This document shows, piece by piece, positions 23,009-30,200 of a DNA stretch of 59,688 nucleotides. The position numbers and the translations under genes were made by a program. Location: IMG/VR virus record IMGVR_UViG_3300033404_000002, positions 1-59,688 of that record; one strand, given 5' to 3'. The notes below the pieces were generated by a model, which saw nothing but the letters and a program-made list of their open reading frames with translations, was not told where the DNA came from and made no database searches. Positions within the stretch are counted from its first letter, which is position 1, and each line of letters opens with the position of its first letter. The DNA is from a virus.

Positions 23009-23350
23009 TCACTTTTCAATCACTCCCTGCGCAGCTTTTAGCAGCTCCACGCAGGTACGTCGATTCGCTTGTAAACTTTTCGTTCTGCGCTGAAATTTCT
23101 GCACGATCTGCGCGCCGATTCGGCGGATCGTGCCTCGCAGATGCGCGCTGCGTGCGGACGGGTGCGCGCCTCGATGCAGCGGCTCGGGCGGCTCGCACGG
23201 CTCGTCATCGTGCAGCGGATTCGGTCCGATCGGCCTGGCGTGGTCGCAGCGGTGCGTCCAGACGCCCAGGATCAGGAGCCAGCGCTGCGGCTCTGCGTGC
23301 CGGGAGCTCCCGCAGCGCGGGCAATCGGCGAGCATCGCAGCGGCGCTCAT
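23009..23350 (-). CDS. Small zinc-knuckle protein
   Basis: 113 residues from ATG at 23350 (ATGA overlap). CPRC (about 10-13) plus HRC give a likely zinc site; the C-terminal third is basic and helical (FQRRTKSLQANRRTCVELLK). Last gene before the 22.95-kb promoter. Function unknown. Confidence 0.5.
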   Translation of the reverse strand: MSAAAMLADCPRCGSSRHAEPQRWLLILGVWTHRCDHARPIGPNPLHDDEPCEPPEPLHRGAHPSARSAHLRGTIRRIGAQIVQKFQRRTKSLQANRRTCVELLKAAQGVIEK

Positions 23351-23886
23351 GCGCGCCCCTTGGGCCCGCGCCCGGCCGCATTCATCCACTCCCTCACCCG
23401 CTCGGGCATCGCTTCGCTCACCGGCGGCGCGGCGATCGGTGCCGGGTCGAGCTCGCGGCGCAGCAGCGGCCGGAACGTGAACACCCGCTCTTTACTGGGA
23501 TCACAGCCGATCTGATGCGCCAGATCGACGAGCGCGCCCAGCGCGCTGGTGCCGACCCCGTACGCCTCGCCCAGCACGTGATCGCTCCGCAGGGCGTACC
23601 ACTTCGCCGGCCGAACGATCACGGCGCCCGCCAGGTGCGCATAGATTCCGGCGTCATCATCATTGCAGCCCCATTTCTCGGCGAGCCTGAGCACCTGGTC
23701 CCAGTCGCAGCCCGCTACGCGCGCCTCGATGAGAACGTCCCAGGCGTTCATGCGATCTGCGAGGTCGATCGGCCACATCGCGCGCACGCACGTGCTCTCG
23801 CGCAGATCGAGCTCAGTGCCGGGCAGTTCGCGCTTGTAGATCAGCGACCCATTTTCGTGCAGGTAAAACCAGCCGCTACGAGCCAT
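23347..23886 (-). CDS. Conserved phage protein of unknown function
   Basis: 179 residues from the ATG at 23886. The sequence GWFYLHENGSLIYKRELPG, RESTCVRAMWPIDLADRMNA, RLAEKWGCNDDDAGIYAHL and the C-terminal PSKERVFTFRPLLRR is a pattern I recognise from many phage early regions, always without assigned function. Overlaps its neighbours by 4 and 11 bases. Confidence 0.65.
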   Translation of the reverse strand: MARSGWFYLHENGSLIYKRELPGTELDLRESTCVRAMWPIDLADRMNAWDVLIEARVAGCDWDQVLRLAEKWGCNDDDAGIYAHLAGAVIVRPAKWYALRSDHVLGEAYGVGTSALGALVDLAHQIGCDPSKERVFTFRPLLRRELDPAPIAAPPVSEAMPERVREWMNAAGRGPKGRA

Positions 23887-24238
23887 CGGTGCGCCCTCGC
23901 GGATCGAACGGCGGCACAAGCGCCTCGCGCAGCGCGATGACCTTGCTGCAGCGCCCACACGCACGCGGCTCGCAGAGCCCGTAGTGGCACAGCTGATCCG
24001 TCAGGTCGGTTCCTAGCTCGGCAAACGGCCGCGCGGCTCCAACCAGCTGCTCATAACCGCGGATCTGCCGGAGCAGCTCCGATTCACGCTGGGTCTTGGC
24101 GCTGACCACCTGGAGATAGCTCGCGGTCGCATCGGCGAGCAGCATGACCTCGCGGGCCAGCGCCTCCGCGTCGTGCTGCAGGTCCGCGGTCGGCTCCAGG
24201 CCGCAGTGGCGCAGCGCCTGCTCAATGATTCCGGACAT
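23876..24238 (-). CDS. Small protein with C-terminal zinc knuckle
   Basis: 120 residues. Helical N-terminus, then FAELGTDLTDQLCHYGLCEP and CGRCSKVIALREAL. The C-terminal domain is clearly paralogous to the 24295 protein (LAEFGKDLRRRKCHLG...CARCRLVLRLRTA). Probably binds zinc with its four cysteines. Unknown function. Confidence 0.55.
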   Translation of the reverse strand: MSGIIEQALRHCGLEPTADLQHDAEALAREVMLLADATASYLQVVSAKTQRESELLRQIRGYEQLVGAARPFAELGTDLTDQLCHYGLCEPRACGRCSKVIALREALVPPFDPRGRTDGS

Positions 24239-24268
24239 TTTCCCGCCTTTCTTGCCCCCAACAAACCT

Positions 24269-24293
24269 CGACTGAACGTGAGGCGTTCAGTCG
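24269..24293 (-). terminator. Perfect 10-bp hairpin after the 24295 gene
   Basis: CGACTGAACG and CGTTCAGTCG pair perfectly around a 5-base loop immediately downstream of the 24295 stop. The minus-strand 3' flank is AGGTTTGTT, so the U-tract is weak; a terminator, a processing signal or a protein-binding palindrome are all possible. Confidence 0.45.
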
Positions 24294-24294
24294 T

Positions 24295-24516
24295 TTAGCT
24301 GCGCTTAGGCTTCGCCCGCGGCCATCCGAACGGGCGCATCGCGGTGCGCAGCCGCAGCACCAGGCGACAGCGCGCGCACTCGTTCGCCGTGCTGATGCCG
24401 AGGTGACACTTGCGCCGCCGCAGGTCCTTGCCGAATTCGGCAAGCGGCTCCGCGGCCTCGAGCAGCGCGGTCACGCGCTCGGCAAATTCGAGCGGCTCGC
24501 GCGGCTCGCGCATCAC
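24295..24516 (-). CDS. Small zinc-knuckle protein, paralogue of 23876
   Basis: 73 residues, overlapping the next gene by 4 bases. PLAEFGKDLRRRKCHLGIST and ECARCRLVLRLRTAMRPFG align with the C-terminal domain of the 23876 protein, keeping three cysteines and the following basic helix. A local duplication followed by loss of the N-terminal helical domain is the simplest explanation. Confidence 0.55.
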   Translation of the reverse strand: MMREPREPLEFAERVTALLEAAEPLAEFGKDLRRRKCHLGISTANECARCRLVLRLRTAMRPFGWPRAKPKRS

Positions 24517-24701
24517 CGCAGCATCCGGTCGAGCGTATCGCGGTGCAGCTCGTCGGCGATCGCCTCGGCCGCGCGATCGAACTCGGCGCGTGCGCGCGCG
24601 CTCTGCTCCCGCGGCTCGATGACCCTCTCATTCGCAAGCCGCCGTGCGACCCGGTCCGCGATCCTTGCGAACGTGTCCGCGTCCACCGTGATGGTTTTCA
24701 C
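24513..24701 (-). CDS. Small helical protein
   Basis: 62 residues, MKTITVDADTFARIADRVAR, then a charged amphipathic helix. Overlaps both neighbours by 4 bases. The opening strand and helix could be a short dimerisation unit. Unknown. Confidence 0.5.
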   Translation of the reverse strand: MKTITVDADTFARIADRVARRLANERVIEPREQSARARAEFDRAAEAIADELHRDTLDRMLR

Positions 24702-24898
24702 CGCCGTGCGATCTCGAGCTCAACCGCCAGCTGGTAGAGCTGCCTGCGCAGCGCCAGCGGCGCCATCGGCATCGGCGCCACGCCGGGCATTACCCCTCGC
24801 GAGCGGCGCAGCTCGCGCTGGCGGGCGCTCTTGCACGGACGGCACCACGCACAGGACTGCACACGTCCGCGCACGCCGCAGCGCTTGCACGGCTTCAT
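24698..24898 (-). CDS. Small zinc-finger protein
   Basis: 66 residues. CKRCGVRGRVQSCAWCRPCK near the N-terminus gives several CxxC-type ligands followed by a basic stretch and a hydrophobic helix. Immediately downstream of the methyltransferase (4-base overlap). Could be DNA- or RNA-binding. Confidence 0.55.
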   Translation of the reverse strand: MKPCKRCGVRGRVQSCAWCRPCKSARQRELRRSRGVMPGVAPMPMAPLALRRQLYQLAVELEIARR

Positions 24899-25719
24899 TT
24901 GAGTGCGCTCCGAATCGCTGCAGCGAGCGCTCTGCCCATCGCCTGCGGCACGCCGTTAGCGATCGCCTTGCGCTTGCCTTGGATCGTCAGCGGGCAGTGG
25001 TCCAGGAAGTCCTCGGGCAGACCCTGCAGCTCGAGCATTTGCCCCAGCGTGTATCGCGCCGGGCTACCCCTGTGTCCGCCCGTCACGCCGATTTCACCGG
25101 AGTGTCGGCCCGTCACGCTCTGCACCTTTGTGCGAGATTTCGGAAATTCACTAGGTGTGGATGCGTGCCCTGATCCCACTGCTGTGGACTTTACCTTTGC
25201 GCTGCCGCCGAGTATCGCCGGATTCTCAGGCAACTCGAAACACGCGAAGTCGATCCAGCGCCGCAAATCCACCGGCTCGCGATCTCGCAGCCCGAACCAG
25301 AAACGGCGTCTGCGGCGTTGCTCCTGAGGCAGCGAGTCCTCGCCCGTGAGCGAGGAATTATCGAGCAGGCAGCTGTGAACGCCGTATCCATCGATCTCCA
25401 GTGTCGGAGCGTGTGGGACGTTCTCGCGCAAGAACCAGCCGGGCTGTGCCTCTCGGATGATCCGCTCGAATTCAGGAGTCATATCCGGAAAACTCGGCTC
25501 CAGTCCTTTCGCCCGGACCAGATTCGATAGCCGGCTGTGCGACTGGCACGGATCCCCGCCGATCACGCCCGCAAATACTCCGCGCGGTGGCATGAAGGCT
25601 CGAACGTCGCCGCCCCAGATCACATCGGGCCCGCGCACCACGCAATAGCCGTGTGCCTCAAACGCCCGGTCAAGCAGCCCGAGCCCAGGGAAAATCGAGA
25701 GCACGAGCTCACCCGCCAT
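24895..25719 (-). CDS. C5-cytosine DNA methyltransferase
   Basis: 274 residues from the ATG at 25719. Ordered motifs of the family are visible: motif I SIFPGLGLLD (8-17), motif IV GGDPCQSHS with the catalytic Cys at 58, motif VI ENVP (99-102), motif VIII QRRRRRF (134-140), and a C-terminal motif IX/X region (LELQGLPEDF, GKRKAIANGVPQAMG). Motif IV reads DPCQ where PPCQ is usual. No cognate restriction enzyme is nearby, so it probably protects phage DNA from host restriction. Target sequence unknown. Confidence 0.9.
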   Translation of the reverse strand: MAGELVLSIFPGLGLLDRAFEAHGYCVVRGPDVIWGGDVRAFMPPRGVFAGVIGGDPCQSHSRLSNLVRAKGLEPSFPDMTPEFERIIREAQPGWFLRENVPHAPTLEIDGYGVHSCLLDNSSLTGEDSLPQEQRRRRRFWFGLRDREPVDLRRWIDFACFELPENPAILGGSAKVKSTAVGSGHASTPSEFPKSRTKVQSVTGRHSGEIGVTGGHRGSPARYTLGQMLELQGLPEDFLDHCPLTIQGKRKAIANGVPQAMGRALAAAIRSALK

Positions 25720-26329
25720 CGCCGCCGCCGCGCTCTCGCGTCGCTGCGTCGTCCAGCGTCTCGGCCGTTTGCATGGCAGCGTTGGCCGCCACGATCGCGT
25801 CCCACAGGGTGAGTTCGCGAATCTCGGGCAGAATCTTCGCACTGTACCCTCGCCACTCGACCGACCAGCACCCGGTTTCACCCTCACCGAGCACGAAAAA
25901 CGCCTTGACCGAGGACTCGCGCACGCAATCGAGCAAGCGGTCGCGCACGGCCATCTCACCGCGCAGCGCACCCGCCTCGTGTTCTGCCGCTGTTAGTTGA
26001 TTGCGCACTCGGTGGAGCTCGTCGGCCATCCGCGCGAAGGCAACGGCGCGGGCGTTGCCCGCACGCTGCAGCGCATCGATGCGCGCGTGCAGTAGGTGCT
26101 CCTCGGTCGCGAGCGCGTCCGCCTGCTCCGCGACGCGGCGATCCAGTCGCACAATCCTCGCCAGCTCCCGGTTCAGCTCAACGCGCGCCGCTTCGAGCGC
26201 GCCGAGCGCTGCGAGAAGCTGCGTGCGCATCCAGTCCGCACTGTCTGAGACGTATTCGCCTTGCTCCTGCAGCTCGGCCCAAAGCTCTACATCTTCCTCG
26301 CTCCACTCGAGCGGATTCGGTGCGCCCAT
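25709..26329 (-). CDS. Coiled-coil protein
   Basis: 206 residues from the ATG at 26329. Residues about 30-130 are a long charged coiled coil (LVAL-type heptads with RVELNRELARIVRLDRRVAE); the C-terminal part (KAFFVLGEGETGCWSVEWRG) is a small folded domain. Overlaps the methyltransferase start by 11 bases. Not recognised. Confidence 0.55.
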   Translation of the reverse strand: MGAPNPLEWSEEDVELWAELQEQGEYVSDSADWMRTQLLAALGALEAARVELNRELARIVRLDRRVAEQADALATEEHLLHARIDALQRAGNARAVAFARMADELHRVRNQLTAAEHEAGALRGEMAVRDRLLDCVRESSVKAFFVLGEGETGCWSVEWRGYSAKILPEIRELTLWDAIVAANAAMQTAETLDDAATRERGGGDGG

Positions 26330-26493
26330 CACAGCCCTGCGCCTTCGTGATACCGATGGCACGCGCCGCAGTAGCGGTGCTCGACGTCTGCCGGGTGGTA
26401 GGACAGCCGACTGCAGCGCAGGCACCAGATGAACAGACCCGCCGCACCGTTCCACCCGATGTAATACGTGGGCTCGCGCGCAGGCTGCGTCAT
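26329..26493 (-). CDS. 54-residue zinc-finger protein
   Basis: Below usual length cut-offs but tightly packed: ATGA overlap upstream and TGATG overlap downstream. YYIGWNGAAGLFIWCLRCSR and YCGACHRYHE form a compact CxxC...CxxC/H zinc finger of a kind common in phage early regions. Function unknown. Confidence 0.6.
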   Translation of the reverse strand: MTQPAREPTYYIGWNGAAGLFIWCLRCSRLSYHPADVEHRYCGACHRYHEGAGL

Positions 26494-26927
26494 CGACCCA
26501 AATCTCGTCGCCAGACGAACGGCATCGGTAACGTCTCGTGCACGCTCACCCACAGGTGGCGCATGTTCGCTACGTTGACCACGTCGCGCTGCCGCGGGTA
26601 GACCTCGACCGCATCGTGATCCGCATAGCCTGCCTCGGCTTTGAGCTGCTGCAGCTCGTCCCACGTGATGCGATCGCCCCAGCGCGCACCGTCCACAGCC
26701 AGAACGTTGCGGATCACGCTCAGCCGCACGACACCGTGCTCTGCGCCGAACTCCAGCATCAGGAAGCGGCGCGAGCGATACACGCGCACAGGCGGCACGC
26801 TCAGCTTCCAGTGCGGCCACGTCGCGGGATCGACGAGTTTGAGCTGCTCGGGCCACTGCGCATTTTCTTGCTCCAGATAGCTCCGCGCCTCGGCGAGCTC
26901 CTCGGACGTGAAACGCGAGAAGTCCAT
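26490..26927 (-). CDS. Conserved phage protein (DUF7694-like)
   Basis: 145 residues. The C-terminal half holds ITWDELQQLKAEAGYADHDA, VEVYPRQRDVVNVANMRHLW and a final proline-Phe-Trp, a signature common to many phage and bacterial hypothetical proteins (DUF7694 by recollection). The N-terminal 50 residues are an extra helix-rich domain. Function unknown. Confidence 0.65.
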   Translation of the reverse strand: MDFSRFTSEELAEARSYLEQENAQWPEQLKLVDPATWPHWKLSVPPVRVYRSRRFLMLEFGAEHGVVRLSVIRNVLAVDGARWGDRITWDELQQLKAEAGYADHDAVEVYPRQRDVVNVANMRHLWVSVHETLPMPFVWRRDLGR

Positions 26928-26930
26928 CGC

Positions 26931-27383
26931 TCAGTGCTTCCCCTGATTCGCGAGCGCCTCATGGGCACACTCGGTCAGCTTCGCGGCGAGATCGAGCGCT
27001 TCTGCACCGTCCATGCCCAGATGCGCCACAGGCTTGCCGAATACCACTCGGACGGAGCGCCCATCGGCTCGCACTCCAAAGCGCAGCTCTCCCTCATCGG
27101 CCTCGTTTTCCTTGCCCTCGGGATAGACGCCCGTCGCGCCCAGACCGACGGGCGCTTCGAACTCATCGAGCGCCAGATGCAAAGCCTCGATCAGCGCTCT
27201 CGCGGAATATTCGGTGAGCCGCATCGAGAGCACCGGGCTCGAGAACGCGAGCACAGGCCCCAGCTTGTCGTGGCCGCAGATGATCCCGCACTGATCCTCT
27301 GCTAGCTGGCTGAAGTCGAACGGGGGCAAGCCGCCCGGGTCTACGTCTTCGACGATCCGCGTGCGGCGCTCGGTCCCTTTCAT
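26931..27383 (-). CDS. Unknown protein
   Basis: 150 residues, mixed alpha/beta: GIICGHDKLGPVLAFSSPVL, then a helix (TEYSARALIEALHLALDEFE) and a strand pair (GELRFGVRADGRSVRVVFG). Overlaps the next gene by 4 bases. Not recognised. Confidence 0.55.
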   Translation of the reverse strand: MKGTERRTRIVEDVDPGGLPPFDFSQLAEDQCGIICGHDKLGPVLAFSSPVLSMRLTEYSARALIEALHLALDEFEAPVGLGATGVYPEGKENEADEGELRFGVRADGRSVRVVFGKPVAHLGMDGAEALDLAAKLTECAHEALANQGKH

Positions 27384-27529
27384 CGCGCACCCTCGTCTGC
27401 GCGGTCGAGCTCATCGGCCAACGCCACAAGCGCCGCGGCGAGCTCGCGCGCAGCCAGGCCGACGCGCGTGACGGCTTCCTCAAACTCGAATACGACCCGG
27501 CGATGCTCGATGCACAGGAAAACGCTCAT
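27380..27529 (-). CDS. Small protein, start uncertain
   Basis: 49 residues from the ATG at 27529 (MSVFLCIEHRRVVFEFEEAV); a TTG at 27607 would give 75 residues with a basic N-terminus. Helical C-terminus. Stop overlaps the next gene's ATG by four bases, supporting translation. Unknown. Confidence 0.45.
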   Translation of the reverse strand: MSVFLCIEHRRVVFEFEEAVTRVGLAARELAAALVALADELDRADEGAR

Positions 27530-27628
27530 CTGCGGATCGGCCACCGCGCGGCTCTCGCGCTGCGCGCTGCGGCGCAGCCGGCCGAGCGCGAGCGCTACGC
27601 AGTTCAACGGCCCAGCTCCGCGCCGGCG

Positions 27629-28072
27629 CTACCGCGCACTGCACTGCTCCGGAATGTCCGGACACAGCCGGCCAGAAGCGTTGCAGACGCACGCAATGCG
27701 CCCGCTCACGAGAGCCGGCGGCTCCAGGCACACGCACCGGCAGACCGCATCCGTGCAGCCCGCGCACAGCGAGTTGAAGCAGACACCCTGCAGGTTATCC
27801 ATCGCATCCCAGCAGGCATCCGTCTCGGTCAATCCCATGCCGGCCGAGCCCTCGCGCACGCCGTCGTCGTTCCGGAAATCCTCGCAGATCTGCGGGTCGA
27901 TCGGCGGATCGCGCGGGTCGTCAAAGCCCTCATCGAAGCACTCGTCATCCGGGAGCAGTGGGCCGATGAAATCGGGGTCACAGCCGAGCTGCGCGTGTGC
28001 GCTAGCCGGACCCCAGAAAAGCAGTACGAACGCGAACGCAAGCAGTGCGAGATATACGTAGGTGCGGACCAT
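27629..28072 (-). CDS. Secreted cysteine-rich protein
   Basis: 147 residues from the ATG at 28072. A signal peptide (VYLALLAFAFVLLFWGPAS) ends in an A-H-A site before QLGCDPDF. The mature part is acidic with about 15 cysteines, crowded in CTDAVCRCVCLEP and CVCNASGRLC, so a disulphide-bonded exported protein is predicted. It is the downstream partner of the membrane HEAT-like gene. No family recognised; export by an infected cell suggests a surface or periplasmic task such as exclusion. Confidence 0.65.
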   Translation of the reverse strand: MVRTYVYLALLAFAFVLLFWGPASAHAQLGCDPDFIGPLLPDDECFDEGFDDPRDPPIDPQICEDFRNDDGVREGSAGMGLTETDACWDAMDNLQGVCFNSLCAGCTDAVCRCVCLEPPALVSGRIACVCNASGRLCPDIPEQCSAR

Positions 28073-28073
28073 G

Positions 28074-28835
28074 TTAGCGGGCTCCTGCACGGCCCAGCGC
28101 ATCCTGCGCGGCCTTGCGTACGGGGTCGGATGAATCGGTGAGCAGCGTGCGCGCGATCGGCACCACGCCGTCATCGCGCACGTAGGCGAGCGCCTGCGCG
28201 ACGACCAGCCGCACGGCGGGAGAGGGATCCCTCGCGGCCTCGCTCAGGTACGGCAATGCCTTGGGGCTGCGCAGCCGCGAGAGATCGTTCGCAGCCCGAA
28301 AGCGCCGCTCCTCGTCGTACTGGGGCGCGATCTGCTGGCCGACCTGCTCCGCAATGCGCTCGCTCTCGCGCGCATCGCCGCGGCGCTCCAGCGCAGCCGC
28401 TGCGGCGAACATCCACATACGGTTGCCGGACTGCGCCCACTCGTAGAGCTGCGTCTCGACCGCGCCGCTCGGCTCATCGGCGAGCGAGAGAATCGCGGCG
28501 TAGGCTTGGCCCCAGTCGCCCGAGCGCGCGCGCGGACTCAGCGCGTCCAGCTGGCGCTGCACCGCCTCGATCTTTTGATCCGGCGCGAGTGCACTGGCGC
28601 TCGGGCGCCCCACTGCGGGCGCGGGCGCACTCGTGCCCGGTGCCCGCGCTACAGCGCCGCCGGGCACGGGCGTGGCGCTATTCGAGCCCTCGCCCTGTGG
28701 CTGCTCCGCAGCCGCTGCGCTGGGCCGCTCGGGCAGCGTGACGTGCGTGCGCTTGACCGTGCTCGCACCGAGCCCAAAGCCCAGCGCAGCCGTGCACAGA
28801 TAAGCGATCGGGTGAAACCATCGTGCTCTACTCAT
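28074..28835 (-). CDS. Membrane-anchored HEAT-like repeat protein
   Basis: 253 residues from the ATG at 28835 (GGGAG upstream). A single N-terminal transmembrane helix (PIAYLCTAALGFGLGAST) is followed by an Ala/Pro/Gly-rich linker (about 40-100) and a helical C-terminal domain. The last 70 residues contain two HEAT-like units (PKALPYLSEAARDPSPAVRL and GVVPIARTLLTDSSDPVRKA). The signal-anchor puts the repeats outside the cytoplasmic membrane. Stop and next start are separated by one base, so it is co-translated with the cysteine-rich protein. Unknown function. Confidence 0.6.
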   Translation of the reverse strand: MSRARWFHPIAYLCTAALGFGLGASTVKRTHVTLPERPSAAAAEQPQGEGSNSATPVPGGAVARAPGTSAPAPAVGRPSASALAPDQKIEAVQRQLDALSPRARSGDWGQAYAAILSLADEPSGAVETQLYEWAQSGNRMWMFAAAAALERRGDARESERIAEQVGQQIAPQYDEERRFRAANDLSRLRSPKALPYLSEAARDPSPAVRLVVAQALAYVRDDGVVPIARTLLTDSSDPVRKAAQDALGRAGAR

Positions 28836-28893
28836 CGACAAAACTCCCGTGCAACCCCCGCAAAATCGGTCAATCGGCCGCAGCCCAAACCCA

Positions 28894-29091
28894 CTAAATG
28901 CGCCCGAGCAGATCACTCGGGTCGATCTCCTCGACGAGCTCCGCGCATGCGCCGATCACGATGCGGTGCATTTCGCCATTGTGAGATTGCTCTGCGAACT
29001 CAAGCAGCCGGTTTACAGCTGCCTCCTGAAAGGCGCGCATGCCAGCCAGCATCGCCTCGTCACCGAAGCCGTCCGCGCGCTTACTGCTCAT
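28894..29091 (-). CDS. Small helical protein after recT
   Basis: 65 residues from the ATG at 29091, overlapping recT by 11 bases. Contains MLAGMRAFQEAAVNRLLEFA and VIGACAELVEEIDPSDLLGR. Probably cytoplasmic; not recognised. A role in recombination is only suggested by position. Confidence 0.5.
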   Translation of the reverse strand: MSSKRADGFGDEAMLAGMRAFQEAAVNRLLEFAEQSHNGEMHRIVIGACAELVEEIDPSDLLGRI

Positions 29092-29953
29092 CGGCCTGCG
29101 CGTCCGCCTCGTCGTATACCGCATCGCCCAGTGGCGCTTCGGGCACTTCGGGCGCGAGCGTGCCCAGATTTTGAGGCAGCCCGAACGTCGCTTGCTCGTC
29201 GAGCGTGGTCCCGGTCGCCAGCCGCTCGATCGACGTGGGCAGGCGCTTCGAGAGATGCCGGAGCGCCGTTTTCATCCACATCTCATCGGGATAGCGCTGC
29301 CAGGGCGAGCTCGCGCCTTCGGATGAGCGGCTCGCCGCTTTCGCCTGCAGCACCTTGTCACGCGTCAGCACGTCGAACATCACCACATCGGTGTTTTTCA
29401 GCTGCGCGAGCGCGTACGCATGCGTCATCTTGTTCGCGTCTTCGACGCCGCTCACATCGCGGTCGTCGCACGGCACGTGATCGAGAAAGCCTCGCGTGCC
29501 GTACTGATACTGGAACCGGTCGACCGCACCGTACACGACATTCGCCGAGACCATCGCCAGCTCGCCGGACTGATACGCCATTTTGAGTAGCCCGCGGTAG
29601 CCGAGCATGAGCTGCACTTCGCTGCAGCCCTTCTGCGTGTTGCGGAACGGCAGCAGCCAGCACTCGCCATTGATGCCCGGCATCAGCCCCAGCTGCGCCG
29701 CCTGCACCACCGAGCCGACCAGTGAGCTCTGCGTACACTGTAAAAGTTTCGGCTCCAGCGCAACTGAGGTCATGACGAGCTCGATCATGCGTCCCGAGGT
29801 CACCGACCGCGGCAAAACCGCGTCAAACTTCGCTTGATAGCCGCCCAGCAGCGTCCGTACCGTCGCGTGCTGCGTCCGCAGTACCGCTACAGCTCTCTCC
29901 GCCTGATTCGCCGCTCCTGCCGCCGTCTGCGGCCTCGCGCGTGATGCTCCCAT
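29081..29953 (-). CDS. recT: RecT-family single-strand annealing protein
   Basis: 290 residues. Family pattern is plain: TSVALEPKLLQCTQSSLVGS, VVQAAQLGLMPGINGECWLL, PFRNTQKGCSEVQLMLGYRG, LLKMAYQSGEL, VYGAVDRFQYQYGT, then PWQRYPDEMWMKTALRHLSK. It anneals complementary single strands and pairs with the exonuclease encoded just upstream (30197). GAGGGG lies before the ATG. The 5' end overlaps a membrane/zinc ORF by 131 bases. Confidence 0.93.
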   Translation of the reverse strand: MGASRARPQTAAGAANQAERAVAVLRTQHATVRTLLGGYQAKFDAVLPRSVTSGRMIELVMTSVALEPKLLQCTQSSLVGSVVQAAQLGLMPGINGECWLLPFRNTQKGCSEVQLMLGYRGLLKMAYQSGELAMVSANVVYGAVDRFQYQYGTRGFLDHVPCDDRDVSGVEDANKMTHAYALAQLKNTDVVMFDVLTRDKVLQAKAASRSSEGASSPWQRYPDEMWMKTALRHLSKRLPTSIERLATGTTLDEQATFGLPQNLGTLAPEVPEAPLGDAVYDEADAQADEQ

Positions 29954-30200
29954 CTGTGCTTACCCCTCTTGTGTGTGTGTGTTTAGGATTGCACTTCGCG
30001 TGAAATATGTACGCCGTCTCGCCGACGATGCGCGGCACGAGCGCCTCGGGCGAGGCAAACGGCTCGCCGCAAAAATCGCAGTGTGCGCGGCGCCATCGTG
30101 CGATCAGCCGCTGCCCGACGTACCAGAGCGCACCGACCACGGGCAGCCACAGCAGCGCCTGTGCGATCCCGACGAGCAGGACGGCCAGCGGACCGCTCAC
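29823..30200 (-). CDS. Small membrane protein with zinc knuckle, 3' end overlaps recT
   Basis: 125 residues between exonuclease (4-base overlap) and recT. An N-terminal transmembrane helix (AVLLVGIAQALLWLPVVGAL) precedes CDFC and a later Cys (FHAKC). After residue 81 the frame runs 131 bases into recT, an unusual overlap, and a (CA)n tract lies exactly at the transition (about 29970-29983). The last 44 residues are Ser/Gly-rich and may be a by-product of the overlap. Confidence 0.5.
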   Translation of the reverse strand: MSGPLAVLLVGIAQALLWLPVVGALWYVGQRLIARWRRAHCDFCGEPFASPEALVPRIVGETAYIFHAKCNPKHTHTRGVSTDGSITREAADGGRSGESGGESCSGTADAARDGTDAAGRLSSEV

